A DNA stretch of 64,000 nt from Pseudomonas_T sp032052615. GTDB lineage: Bacteria; Pseudomonadota; Gammaproteobacteria; Pseudomonadales; Pseudomonadaceae. The notes beneath the pieces are model-generated. The model saw only the letters and a list, made by a program, of their open reading frames with translations. It was not told where the DNA came from and ran no database searches. Shown piece after piece: positions 26,335-34,076 of the stretch. Where the stretch lies: positions 62,001-126,000 of the forward strand of contig DAMBWF010000006.1 of NCBI GenBank assembly GCA_032052615.1. Reading direction: 5' to 3'. Positions within the stretch are counted from its first letter, which is position 1. Each line of letters starts with the position of its first letter. Both the position numbers and the translations under genes were made by a program.

Positions 26335-27249
26335 ATGTCCAGACCCGATCTCAACCTTCTCGTCACCCTCGACGTTCTGCTGAGCGAAGGCAACGTCGCC
26401 CGCGCCGCGCAACGGCTGCGGCTCAGCCCCTCGGCCATGAGCCGGGCGCTGGCCCGGTTGCGCCTGACCATGGGCGACCCTTTGCTGGTCAGGGCCGGGC
26501 GCGGCCTGGTACCGACGCCCCGGGCCCTCGAACTGCGAGAGCGGGTCAGCCGGATGGTGGAAGAGGCCGAGACCCTGCTGCGCCCCGCCGAGCGCCCCGA
26601 TTTGGGTCGCCTGGAAAGGATCTTCACCCTCAGGTGCAGCGAGGGCTTCGTGGAAAATTTCGGCGCCGGGCTCGTCGCCCGCCTCGCCAGCGAGGCACCT
26701 GGCGCGCGGCTACGCTTCGTGCCCAAGCTCGACAAGGACAGCGCCGCGCTGCGGGACGGCCGCGTCGACCTGGACACGGGGGTGATCGGCCGGGCCATGG
26801 GCCCCGAAATCCGGACCCAGCGCCTGTTCCGGGACCACTTCGTGGGCGTCGTGCGGAACGGGCATCCCTTGTGCGAGGGCGAGGTCACCCCCGAGCGCTA
26901 CGCGGCCGGGCTCCACATCCTCGTCTCCCGGCGTGGACGGACAACGGGGCCCATCGACGAGGCTCTGGCGGCCCGAGGTCTGGAGAGAGGCATCGCAACC
27001 GTGGTCGGCGGGTTTTCGGCGGCTCTCGCCCTTGCCCGGAATTCAAACCTGATCGCCAGCGTGCCCGCGCGCCATACGAACGCCCTGCGCGCTGGCCTGT
27101 ACAGCTTCCCGCTGCCGGTTCCGCCCCCGGACATCACCGTTTCCATGTTTTGGCATCCGCGCTTGGAAGCGGACCCCGCCCACCGCTGGTTGCGGCAATG
27201 CGTGCGGGCGGTGTGCGCCGAGGGGGAGGAGGAGAGGCCCGACGCCTGA
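26335..27249 (+). CDS. LysR-type regulator divergent from the MFS exporter
   Basis: The 304-residue protein begins MSRPDLNLLVTLDVLLSEGN. The helix-turn-helix (VARAAQRLRLSPSAMSRALA, then DPLLVRAGRGLVPTPRAL) is of the NodD/PcpR-like subgroup, in which the consensus starts with DLNLL. The effector domain follows from about residue 90 (FTLRCSEGFVENFG). It is divergent from the exporter across 135 bp with a dyad in between. Orientation suggests it controls the pump in response to an exported compound; the compound is unknown. The C-terminus ends in an acidic EGEEERPDA. Confidence 0.9.
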   Translation: MSRPDLNLLVTLDVLLSEGNVARAAQRLRLSPSAMSRALARLRLTMGDPLLVRAGRGLVPTPRALELRERVSRMVEEAETLLRPAERPDLGRLERIFTLRCSEGFVENFGAGLVARLASEAPGARLRFVPKLDKDSAALRDGRVDLDTGVIGRAMGPEIRTQRLFRDHFVGVVRNGHPLCEGEVTPERYAAGLHILVSRRGRTTGPIDEALAARGLERGIATVVGGFSAALALARNSNLIASVPARHTNALRAGLYSFPLPVPPPDITVSMFWHPRLEADPAHRWLRQCVRAVCAEGEEERPDA

Positions 27250-27334
27250 GCGTTGGGGCGGGCCAAGAGCGGAAGGGCGCGCGCCCATCGCGTCTGGCCG
27301 TTGCTTTGCCTTCAAGGCCGGTTGCCCGGCCCGC

Positions 27335-28450
27335 TCACTTGGCCAGGGGCTTGCCAGCCCGCGTCCGGGCGGATCGCTCCTCGACCTCGGCCAAGGCCGC
27401 GGCGGTGGCGGCGCGGCGATCGTGGTTGAGCCAGCGCTTGCGCGCCTGGTGGGCGAGGGTGGAGACCAGCAGCGCCAGCACGGCGCCCAGCAAGGTGTTG
27501 TACAGGCGCACCTCCGCCAGGTGCCACTCCCGCGCCAGGCTCTCGGCCAGCAGCACGAAGCAGACCGTGGTCTGCAGGACGAACAGCCCGTAGTGCTGGG
27601 CGATGAAGGCGCGGCTGAGCACGATCAGCGGCAACATGCAGGCCACCAGCCAGCCGGGTGTCGCCAGCCAGTGGCCGAGCAGGATCAGGATCACCGCGCC
27701 CAGCAGGCTGCCCAGGCAGCGGTGCACGGCGCGCTCCAGGCTGCCGTTGAGTTCCATCTGGATGGTGGTCACCACCGTGAGGGTCAACCAATAGCCCCGT
27801 GGCATGCCGCTCAGGTAGACCGCCAGGCCCGCCAGGGAGGTGGCCAGACTGCAGGCCAGGGCATGGATCAACCAGAGTTGCCGGGGCAGGCGCCGCGCAT
27901 GCCGGGCCAGGACCCGGAACAAGCCGCGCATCCGGGGCAGGTGCGGCCACATGCGCAGCCCGTGCAGCCCACGCAGTGCGAAGGCCAGCAGCATCACCCA
28001 CAGACCGCCGAGGGCGAACAGCGCGCCGATGGCCACGCCGTTGGGCAGGTTGCCGGTGCCCGCCTGGCCCTGGCCGAGGCACAGGCACACCGCGAGGCCC
28101 ACGCCGAGCTTGCCCAGCTCGCTGCCGAAGCGTTGCAGCCAGGCCAGCAGGAAACCATAGAGGGCGAAGAGCGACAGGCTCAGCAGGCCATGGCTGGCCG
28201 ACCAGAAGCCCAGGCCGACGCTGAGGGCGCCGAGCGCGGTGAGCAGCAGCATGCGTAGCATGCCGAAGCGGTGCAGGGGGTTGGTCAGGGCCGCCTGGAA
28301 GGCGCCGGTGGCGGCCCAGATGAAACCGCTGTGGGCGCTGAACAGGCCGAGCAGCAAGGGCCCGCCGCAGCCGATCCCGGCGATCATCGCCGGTCCCCAG
28401 GCGGGCGGTCCGGCGTGCCAGTAGAGGAATTGTTTGAGCAGCTTGCGCAT
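27335..28450 (-). CDS. FUSC-family inner membrane protein
   Basis: The 371-residue protein has two blocks of hydrophobic helices separated by a basic central linker (RMWPHLPRMRGLFRVLARHA). The second block carries the FUSC hallmark: WLTLTVVTTIQMELNGSLER, AVHRCLGSLLGAVI, then the FVLLAES region. FUSC relatives include fusaric acid resistance and aromatic acid exporters (AaeB). It is shorter than AaeB (about 650) and lacks the long cytoplasmic domain, resembling the half-size form. It lies 27 bp downstream of the dGTPase gene and is probably co-transcribed. The substrate is unknown. Confidence 0.82.
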   Translation of the reverse strand: MRKLLKQFLYWHAGPPAWGPAMIAGIGCGGPLLLGLFSAHSGFIWAATGAFQAALTNPLHRFGMLRMLLLTALGALSVGLGFWSASHGLLSLSLFALYGFLLAWLQRFGSELGKLGVGLAVCLCLGQGQAGTGNLPNGVAIGALFALGGLWVMLLAFALRGLHGLRMWPHLPRMRGLFRVLARHARRLPRQLWLIHALACSLATSLAGLAVYLSGMPRGYWLTLTVVTTIQMELNGSLERAVHRCLGSLLGAVILILLGHWLATPGWLVACMLPLIVLSRAFIAQHYGLFVLQTTVCFVLLAESLAREWHLAEVRLYNTLLGAVLALLVSTLAHQARKRWLNHDRRAATAAALAEVEERSARTRAGKPLAK

Positions 28451-28477
28451 CGGGTCTCCCAGTGAATCCCGAGGACT

Positions 28478-29809
28478 TTACACCGGGCTGGAGCGTCCGG
28501 TCATCTCGCGGGCCATCTCGGTGGCATAGCTGTCGGTCATGCCGGCGATAAAGTCGATCATGCGCAGGAAGGAGCGGTACAGCGGCCACCGGGGGTCCGG
28601 CGCGTTGTTGCCCAGCAGGTCGAGGATGCGCCGGTTCTTGAACGAGGGGCGTCGGCCGCCATGCTGCTCCAGCGCCGCGCCGCAGAAGGCGTTGAGGAGG
28701 ATCTCCAGAGTGGTGTAGGCGCCGATCTCGTGAAGCGTCTTGCGCTTGTCCTGGAAGATTTTCTCCCGGGCCAGGGCCTTGGCCTGTAGCACGCAACGCT
28801 TGGCCGGACCGTGCATGTGTTCCACCAGGTCGCCCGGCAGGCGCCCGGCGAGCAGGGCGTCCTGCTGTTCGACGAAGGCATGGGCGGCGGCGTTGGTCAG
28901 GTGCTCGATGGCCTTGCCGCGCAGGATCGCCAGGCGTCGGCGGCGGGAGTCGCGAGGGCCGAGTTGGCGGTAGGTCTCGGGCACGTCGTCGCCCACCAGG
29001 GCCAGCAGCAGGGCCTCCACCTCGGCGTAGTCCAGCAGCTCCATTTCCAGGCCGTCCTCCAGATCGATCAGGCCATAGCAGATGTCGTCCGCCGCCTCCA
29101 TCAGGTAGACCAGGGGATGGCGCGCCCAGCGCTGGTCTTCGATCAAGGGCAGGCCGAGCTTGCCGGCGATCTGCTCCAGCAGCGGCAGCTCGTTCTGGTA
29201 GCAGCCGAACTTGTGCTTCTTATAGCCCAGGGCCTCGGCATGGCGGGCGGTCCAGGGGTACTTGAGGTAGGCGCCGAGGGTGGCGTAGGTAAGCCGGGTG
29301 CCGCCGTCGAACTGGTGGTATTCCAGTTGGGTGAGCACGCGAAAGCCCTGGGCGTTGCCCTCGAAATTGAGGAAATCGCCGCGCTCCGCTTCTTCCATGG
29401 CATCCAGCCAGCCGCGTTTCTCGGCCTGCTGGAACCAGTGGCGGATGGCGTCCTCGCCAGAGTGGCCGAACGGCGGGTTGCCGATGTCGTGGGCCAGGCA
29501 GGCGGACTGTACGATCATGCCCAGGTCGGCGGGCGTGCACCAATCCGGCAGCGCGTCGCGCAGCACCTCGCCGACCCGCATGGCCAGGGAGCGGCCGACG
29601 CAACTGACTTCCAAGGAATGGGTCAGGCGGGTATGGATATGATCGTTGCTGGAGACCGGGTGGACCTGGGTCTTGCGTCCCAGGCGGCGGAACGCGCCGG
29701 AGAAAATGATGCGGTCATGGTCCTTGTGGAAGGGGCTGCGGCCCAGTTCCTCTGGGTCATGCACCGGTTTGCCGAGTCGTTCGCGGGTAAGCAGGGTTTG
29801 CCAATCCAA
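28478..29809 (-). CDS. dgt: dGTPase-like HD-domain triphosphohydrolase
   Basis: The 443-residue protein starts MDWQTLLTRERLGK. The HD motif is split over RLTHSLEVSCVGRSLA and SACLAHDIGNPPFGHSGEDA, giving the metal ligands H...HD...D; EAADDICYGLIDLEDG supplies the final aspartate. It is the length of the dGTP triphosphohydrolase-like class found in Pseudomonas. These enzymes hydrolyse dNTPs to the nucleoside and triphosphate and influence dNTP pools. The FUSC gene follows at 27 bp. The exact dNTP preference is not readable. Confidence 0.93.
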   Translation of the reverse strand: MDWQTLLTRERLGKPVHDPEELGRSPFHKDHDRIIFSGAFRRLGRKTQVHPVSSNDHIHTRLTHSLEVSCVGRSLAMRVGEVLRDALPDWCTPADLGMIVQSACLAHDIGNPPFGHSGEDAIRHWFQQAEKRGWLDAMEEAERGDFLNFEGNAQGFRVLTQLEYHQFDGGTRLTYATLGAYLKYPWTARHAEALGYKKHKFGCYQNELPLLEQIAGKLGLPLIEDQRWARHPLVYLMEAADDICYGLIDLEDGLEMELLDYAEVEALLLALVGDDVPETYRQLGPRDSRRRRLAILRGKAIEHLTNAAAHAFVEQQDALLAGRLPGDLVEHMHGPAKRCVLQAKALAREKIFQDKRKTLHEIGAYTTLEILLNAFCGAALEQHGGRRPSFKNRRILDLLGNNAPDPRWPLYRSFLRMIDFIAGMTDSYATEMAREMTGRSSPV

Positions 29810-30039
29810 GGCCGGTCCTCTTCAGTCGTTACCGTGGGCCTAGCTTCCCGGTTCGTTCGGCGGGCCGCAAGACGATGATGGCCTCGGTATGATGCCTCGG
29901 TGCCCGGTTCGTTCGTGTCGTCGGTGGCGAAGGGCATTCGTCATGGCCAGCCGATGGCGCGGGGGCTTGCGACACTGCGCCCGCGAAGCTCGCTCGCTTT
30001 CGATTCAACCGGCGCCGGCCGGCGCTTCCCCGGAGGATC

Positions 30040-30243
30040 ATGAACTCGACCGAATTGTTGCTGGGCGTACTGTTTGGCGGTATCGGCGTGGGTTACCTGC
30101 TGTACGGAAAACGCCAGCACGCATTCGTCTGTACGGTCTGTGGCCTGCTGCTGCCGATCGTCCCCGCCGTTTCCAGCGGGGAAGGGGTCACCGTGGCGCT
30201 CGGCCTGGCGCTGATGGCGCTACCATTCTTCCTGCGGTTCTGA
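30040..30243 (+). CDS. Small inner membrane protein
   Basis: A 67-residue protein with GGAGG seven bases before its ATG, the best ribosome binding site in this stretch. It has two or three hydrophobic segments (LLLGVLFGGIGVGYLLYG, FVCTVCGLLLPIVPAV, VALGLALMALPFFLRF) with a short GKRQHA loop. This arrangement recurs in small Pseudomonas membrane proteins of unknown function. It is divergent from the dGTPase gene across 230 bp that contain no other gene. Confidence 0.75.
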   Translation: MNSTELLLGVLFGGIGVGYLLYGKRQHAFVCTVCGLLLPIVPAVSSGEGVTVALGLALMALPFFLRF

Positions 30244-30401
30244 CGGCTCGCCAAGGCGAGCCACCTGCTCGCGCGCCGGACGCCGCCGCTCTGTCCATGC
30301 CTGTCCGCCCCTTGGCTTTCTTGAAGGCGAGCGTGAGGACCGATCAGAGAGCAAGACTGGGAAAGGTCGCGGCCGACATACGAAGACGCCCGAAAAAGAA
30401 A
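30244..30401. other. Non-coding stretch downstream of the small membrane protein
   Basis: No frame with protein character is visible. A plus-strand frame runs through it only as a shadow of the preceding gene. The stretch ends at a minus-strand terminator (next entry). Nothing else is recognised. Confidence 0.5.
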
Positions 30402-30419
30402 AGCCCGCTGGGGCGGGCT
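30391..30419 (-). terminator. Minus-strand intrinsic terminator, distal
   Basis: On the minus strand AGCCCGC, loop CCCA, GCGGGCT (30402-30419) is followed by TTTTCTTTTT (30401-30392). It lies about 110 bases beyond the terminator that directly follows tRNA-Pro, so it is a back-up or ends a separate short transcript. Confidence 0.8.
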
Positions 30420-30529
30420 CGATGGGGCTGATCCTTCAGCGCGGGCCATCATCGCCCGCCTTCGTGACGCGGGTATGACTCGTGCGATTGCGGCGAGCTT
30501 CATGGAGGGGGCGACAACCGACAGAAACG

Positions 30530-30556
30530 AAAAAGCCCGCGCGAGGCGGGCTTTTT
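30530..30556. terminator. Intrinsic terminator of tRNA-Pro, bidirectional
   Basis: GCCCGC (30535-30540), loop GCGAG, GCGGGC (30546-30551) is flanked by five A and five T, so it can act on either strand. It begins 29 bases beyond the 3' end of tRNA-Pro in the minus direction. Confidence 0.9.
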
Positions 30557-30584
30557 CGGAGGGTTTCGTGTGAAACCAAGGGTT

Positions 30585-30661
30585 TGGTCGGAGAGACAGG
30601 ATTCGAACCTGCGACCTTCTCGTCCCGAACGAGACGCGCTACCAAGCTGCGCTACACTCCG
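30585..30661 (-). tRNA. tRNA-Pro (anticodon CGG), CCA encoded
   Basis: Read on the minus strand: acceptor CGGAGTG, D arm with GCGCAGCTTGGTAGCGC, anticodon stem TCTCG/CGAGA around loop TTCGGGA (anticodon CGG), T arm with GGTTCGAATCC, and 3' CTCTCCG-A-CCA. The acceptor has one T-T mismatch at the sixth pair; everything else folds. The overall sequence resembles E. coli proK. A 77-nt span includes the encoded CCA. Codon CCG is heavily used in this GC-rich genome. Confidence 0.95.
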
Positions 30662-30670
30662 ATGGGCGGA

Positions 30671-30698
30671 ATAATACCGAAAAACTTTTGCCGCACAA
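30671..30698 (-). promoter_or_regulatory. Promoter of tRNA-Pro
   Basis: On the minus strand TTGTGC (30698-30693), 16 bases, TATTAT (30676-30671). The -10 ends nine bases before the tRNA 5' end, giving a start close to the mature end. Confidence 0.75.
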
Positions 30699-30741
30699 GA
30701 GGTTAGTCGAAAAAAAATCGACCGAACGGCGGGTAGCCCAC

Positions 30742-30957
30742 CTAGAGTTCGCGAATGGTGCTTACCTGGTCTTTGTTGACCCGGGCGCGTTTTCCATCGA
30801 GTTGTTCGAATTGATAGAAACCGGTGTCCGCGTCGTACCGTGGGGTATCCACGGTTTGGATTTCCCGTCCGTCGTTGAGGGTGAGGATGCTGGGGGTCGA
30901 GCAGCCTGCCAGGGCCAGGGCGGCCAGAAAGGCGATGGGAAACAGGCGATGGCGCAT
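30742..30957 (-). CDS. Small lipoprotein, YgdI/YgdR-like
   Basis: The 71-residue precursor begins MRHRLFPIAFLAALALAGCS, a lipoprotein signal with lipobox LAGC, so Cys19 would be lipidated. The mature part, TPSILTLNDGREIQTVDTPR followed by YQFEQLDGKRARVNKDQV, has the SH3-like pattern of YgdI/YgdR lipoproteins (short beta strands around a NDGR turn and a final V-x-x-I). Function unknown. An open frame upstream of the ATG is non-coding. The start is fixed by the signal peptide. Confidence 0.9.
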   Translation of the reverse strand: MRHRLFPIAFLAALALAGCSTPSILTLNDGREIQTVDTPRYDADTGFYQFEQLDGKRARVNKDQVSTIREL

Positions 30958-31125
30958 GAAAGGCTCCTGGTTGAGTACGGCGAGTGGCTTATGACGAATC
31001 CCCCGGGGCCGAGTTCCGAAGGGCCCCGCGGCCCGCTCCATGCGGGCCGACGTCCAGCCCGGGGAGCGCGGCGTCGGAAAACCGTCGTGGTATAACAGCC
31101 CGCTCGCTTCCAAGGAATACCCGTC

Positions 31126-31665
31126 ATGACTCGTCAGGCCGAAGCGGCATTCGTGCCGTTGAACATCGCCGTGCTCACCGTCAGCGACACGCGGACGCCG
31201 GAAACCGATACTTCCGGGCAATTGCTGGCGGAGCGCCTGCAGGCCGCCGGCCATCGCCTCGTCGAGCGCGCACTGCTGAGGGACGACCTTTACCGCATCC
31301 GGGCGCGGGTGGCCGCCTGGATCGCCGAGGATGCGGTGCAGGTGGTGCTGATCACCGGCGGTACCGGTTTTACCGCCCGTGACAGCACCCCGGAGGCCGT
31401 CGCCTGCCTGCTGGACAAGCACGTGGATGGCTTCGGCGAGCTATTCCGGCAAATCTCCGTGGCCGACATCGGCACCTCCACCGTACAGTCCCGTGCCCTC
31501 GCCGGACTGGCCAATGGCACCCTGGTCTGCTGCCTGCCGGGGTCCACATCCGCCTGCCGGACCGCCTGGGACGGCATTCTCGCGGAGCAACTGGACGCCC
31601 GCCATCGCCCCTGCAATTTCGTCGTTCACCTGAAGCCCGCCGGAACCAGCGGCGGACGGAGCTGA
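31126..31665 (+). CDS. moaB: Molybdenum cofactor protein MoaB
   Basis: The 179-residue protein shows the MoaB/Mog fold: LNIAVLTVSDTRTPETDTSG, VQVVLITGGTGFTARDSTPE, GFGELFRQIS and LVCCLPGSTSACRTAW. It binds molybdopterin and is expected to adenylylate it ahead of metal insertion. The stop is four bases from the moeA ATG, so the two genes form an operon. P. aeruginosa carries two moaB/moeA pairs; this corresponds by context to the second (B2/A2). Confidence 0.93.
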   Translation: MTRQAEAAFVPLNIAVLTVSDTRTPETDTSGQLLAERLQAAGHRLVERALLRDDLYRIRARVAAWIAEDAVQVVLITGGTGFTARDSTPEAVACLLDKHVDGFGELFRQISVADIGTSTVQSRALAGLANGTLVCCLPGSTSACRTAWDGILAEQLDARHRPCNFVVHLKPAGTSGGRS

Positions 31666-31669
31666 GCCC

Positions 31670-32875
31670 ATGGCCGTCTCGCCCCTGCTCTCGGTGGAAG
31701 CCGCGCTGGAGCGCCTGCTGGAACGAGCGATACGCACGCCCATCGATACCCCCGAACGCGTTCCCCTGGAGGACGCCGACGGCCGCGTGCTGGCCGAGCC
31801 GCTGGTGGCCGGCTTCGACCTGCCACCCTGGCCCAACAGCGCCATGGACGGCTACGCGCTGCGCCTGGCCGACTGGCGCGGCGAGCCGCTGCCGGTCAGC
31901 CAGCGCATTTTCGCTGGCCAGGCGCCGGCGCCGCTGTGCCCGGGTACCTGCGCGCGCATCTTCACCGGCGCCCCGCTGCCGGAAGGGGCCGATACGGTAG
32001 AGATGCAGGAAAACGCCCGGGTGGAGGCGGATGGCCGGGTTCGCTTCGGCGAAGCCCTTCGCCTGGGGCGGTTCGTCCGCCCCCGGGGCCAGGAGGTCCG
32101 CCAGGGGGAGGTGCTGCTGCCAGCGGACACCCGGCTGGGCCCGATCGAGCTGGGGTTGGCCGCCTCGCTCGGGGCCGCCCATCTGACCGTGTATCGCCGC
32201 CCACGGGTAGCGGTCGTGTCCAGCGGCGACGAGTTGGTCCAGCCTGGCCAGCCCCTTGGCCCGGGGCAGATCTACAACAGTAACCAGCGCCTGCTGCTCG
32301 CCTGGCTGCGCCGGCTCGGCTGCGATACTGTGGACGCGGGGATCCTGCCCGACCACCCGGCTCGCGCCCGGGACAGCCTGGCCACCCTCGGCGAGGTCGA
32401 CCTGATTCTCTCCAGTGGCGGCGTCTCGGTGGGCGAGGCGGACGTGCTCGCCCACCTGCTGGAGGAAGAGGGGGAACGGATGCTGTGGAAACTGGCGATC
32501 AAGCCCGGCAAGCCCCTGACCTTCGGCCATTTCCGCGGCGTTCCGCTGCTTGGCCTGCCCGGCAACCCCGCCTCCACCCTGGTGACCTTCGGCCTGCTGG
32601 CGCGGCCCTACCTGCTGCGCCGCCTCGGGGTCGCCGACGTGGCGCCGCTGGGCTTCGACGTGCCCGCCGGATTCGCCTGGCACACGCCGGGCGACCGCCG
32701 CGAATACCTGCGGGCGCGCCTGGAGAACGGCCGGGCGGTGCCGCACCCGAACCAGAATTCCGGGGTGTTGAGCAGCGCCGCCTGGGCCGACGGCTTCGCC
32801 GAGGTGCGGGAGGGGCGCACCCTGGCCGAGGGCGAGCCCCTGCGCTTCATCCCCCTGAGCGAACTCCTCGCCTGA
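31670..32875 (+). CDS. moeA: Molybdopterin molybdenumtransferase MoeA
   Basis: A 401-residue MoeA. Order: N-terminal domains with PPWPNSAMDGYALR and RIFTGAPLPEGADTVEMQEN, the MPT-binding domain with VAVVSSGDELVQPGQPLGPG, YNSNQRLL, LILSSGGVSVGEAD and LLGLPGNPASTLVTF, then a small C-terminal domain. It inserts molybdate into adenylylated molybdopterin in the cytoplasm. Coupled to moaB by a four-base gap, and convergent with the AraC gene, whose stop lies 16 bases away. Confidence 0.95.
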   Translation: MAVSPLLSVEAALERLLERAIRTPIDTPERVPLEDADGRVLAEPLVAGFDLPPWPNSAMDGYALRLADWRGEPLPVSQRIFAGQAPAPLCPGTCARIFTGAPLPEGADTVEMQENARVEADGRVRFGEALRLGRFVRPRGQEVRQGEVLLPADTRLGPIELGLAASLGAAHLTVYRRPRVAVVSSGDELVQPGQPLGPGQIYNSNQRLLLAWLRRLGCDTVDAGILPDHPARARDSLATLGEVDLILSSGGVSVGEADVLAHLLEEEGERMLWKLAIKPGKPLTFGHFRGVPLLGLPGNPASTLVTFGLLARPYLLRRLGVADVAPLGFDVPAGFAWHTPGDRREYLRARLENGRAVPHPNQNSGVLSSAAWADGFAEVREGRTLAEGEPLRFIPLSELLA

Positions 32876-32891
32876 GGCCCGCTGGCGCCGC

Positions 32892-33926
32892 TCAGGGCGC
32901 CGGACGGCGGCGGTGCCTGTCGCGGTATTCGCCCGGGGTCTGGCCGGTCCAGTGCTTGAAACTGCGGTGGAACGAGCGTGCCTCGGTGAACCCCAGGTAG
33001 CCGGCGATGGCCTGGATACCCAAGTCGCTGCGCAGGAGGTAGTGCTCGGCCAGCTCCCGGCGCAATTCGTCCAAGAGCTGCTGGTAGGTGGCCCCCTCCT
33101 GCTGCAAGCGACGTTGCAGCGTGCGCGCGGTCAGGCCGAAGCGCTCGGCGACCCGCTCCTTGCGAGGCAGGCCATCCTTGAGCAGGTGGCGCAAGACATG
33201 CTTGACCCGGACCGGCAGCGGCTCGGCGTCCTCGTCCAGGCCCGCCATCAGGGCCAGCGCGTGTTCCTCCAGGGTTCGCAGCAGGGTCGGGTCGGCCAGG
33301 CGCAAGGGCAGGGCGAGATATTCAAGGGGCACCAGCAGGGCGTCGCAGGGCTGCTCGAAGCGAACCGGGCAGCCGAACGACGCCTCGTAGTCGTCCATCG
33401 GCGCCTCGGCGGGCCGCGCGTGGCTGAACCACACCGCCCGGGGCGAGCGCGGGGTATCGGCGATCCAGCGCGCGTAGCCTACCCACGAGGCCAGGACGTT
33501 CTCCACCAGATGCCGGCGAATCTCCCGGTCCCGATGTCGGCATCGCCAGATCAGCCGGACATGATCGGCATGGCCCTCCACCTGGCTGACCCCCATGTCT
33601 CCCACCAAGCGCTCGTAAGGCACGATGCGGCCCATGGCCTCGCCGAGGGTGGCACAGTTCATGGCGATATAACCGAGCACGCTCCACGAGCCCGGCTGGA
33701 CGAAGCGCGCCGCGTGCAGGCCGAACAACGGATCGCCGGAACGGCGCAGCAGGGCCTGCAGCAGGCGTTCGTGGGCCTCGCTGGGCAGGCGCGCGCCGGT
33801 GTCCGCCAAGTCCGCCTCGACGAGGCCGGCGTCGGCCAGGGCGGGACCGGCGTCCAGGCCGAGGTGCTCGGCGTAGCGCAGGTACTTCAGCAGGACGGGA
33901 ACGGCGGTATGACCCAAGGGCTGCAT
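32892..33926 (-). CDS. AraC-family regulator (OruR/ArgR-like subgroup) divergent from the AGPS-like operon
   Basis: I start at ATG 33926 (MQPLGHTAVPVLLKYLRYAE), 344 residues; a long open frame upstream crosses the divergent promoter and is not coding. The first 200 residues match the arabinose-binding-like domain of this AraC subgroup (LQALLRRSGDPLFGLHAARF, GYIAMNCATLGEAM). The DNA-binding part at the C-terminus has both helix-turn-helices: RVAERFGLTARTLQRRLQQE and IQAIAGYLGFTEARSFHRSF, ending WTGQTPGEYR. It is divergent from the flavoprotein/GlpD/kinase operon with direct repeats in the gap, so it is the likely activator. The inducer is unknown. Confidence 0.92.
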   Translation of the reverse strand: MQPLGHTAVPVLLKYLRYAEHLGLDAGPALADAGLVEADLADTGARLPSEAHERLLQALLRRSGDPLFGLHAARFVQPGSWSVLGYIAMNCATLGEAMGRIVPYERLVGDMGVSQVEGHADHVRLIWRCRHRDREIRRHLVENVLASWVGYARWIADTPRSPRAVWFSHARPAEAPMDDYEASFGCPVRFEQPCDALLVPLEYLALPLRLADPTLLRTLEEHALALMAGLDEDAEPLPVRVKHVLRHLLKDGLPRKERVAERFGLTARTLQRRLQQEGATYQQLLDELRRELAEHYLLRSDLGIQAIAGYLGFTEARSFHRSFKHWTGQTPGEYRDRHRRRPAP

Positions 33927-33951
33927 GGCGTGCGTTCGGTGGCTCGATTGG

Positions 33952-33981
33952 CGACAGTCACTGGCCCGATCCGACAGTGAC
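33952..33981. promoter_or_regulatory. Candidate AraC-type operator: direct repeats 20 bp apart
   Basis: CGACAGTCAC (33952-33961) and CGACAGTGAC (33972-33981) differ at one base and are spaced two helical turns apart, the layout AraC proteins bind. The same bases also hold the dyad GTCACTG-N11-CAGTGAC. A -10-like TAGTAT at 33999-34004 follows on the plus strand with no good -35, as expected for an activator-dependent promoter. The inference is from sequence only. Confidence 0.55.
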
Positions 33982-34076
33982 GCCCGGAGGGGGCTGGCTA
34001 GTATAGGCAGCCAGGAGGCGCGCCCGGCTAGCCCAGGCGCGCGATCAGAGTGCGCCGGGTGGACGAGGAGCGGGTT

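Noticed and set aside
30093..30503. Minus-strand frame starting MKLAAIARVIPASRRRAM across the two terminators
   Set aside because: It runs through an intrinsic terminator and into the small membrane gene's antisense, with no ribosome binding site or conserved motif.
30482..30706. Plus-strand frame containing GETGFEPATFSSRTRRATKLRY
   Set aside because: This is the well-known spurious translation of a tRNA complement; the DNA is tRNA-Pro.
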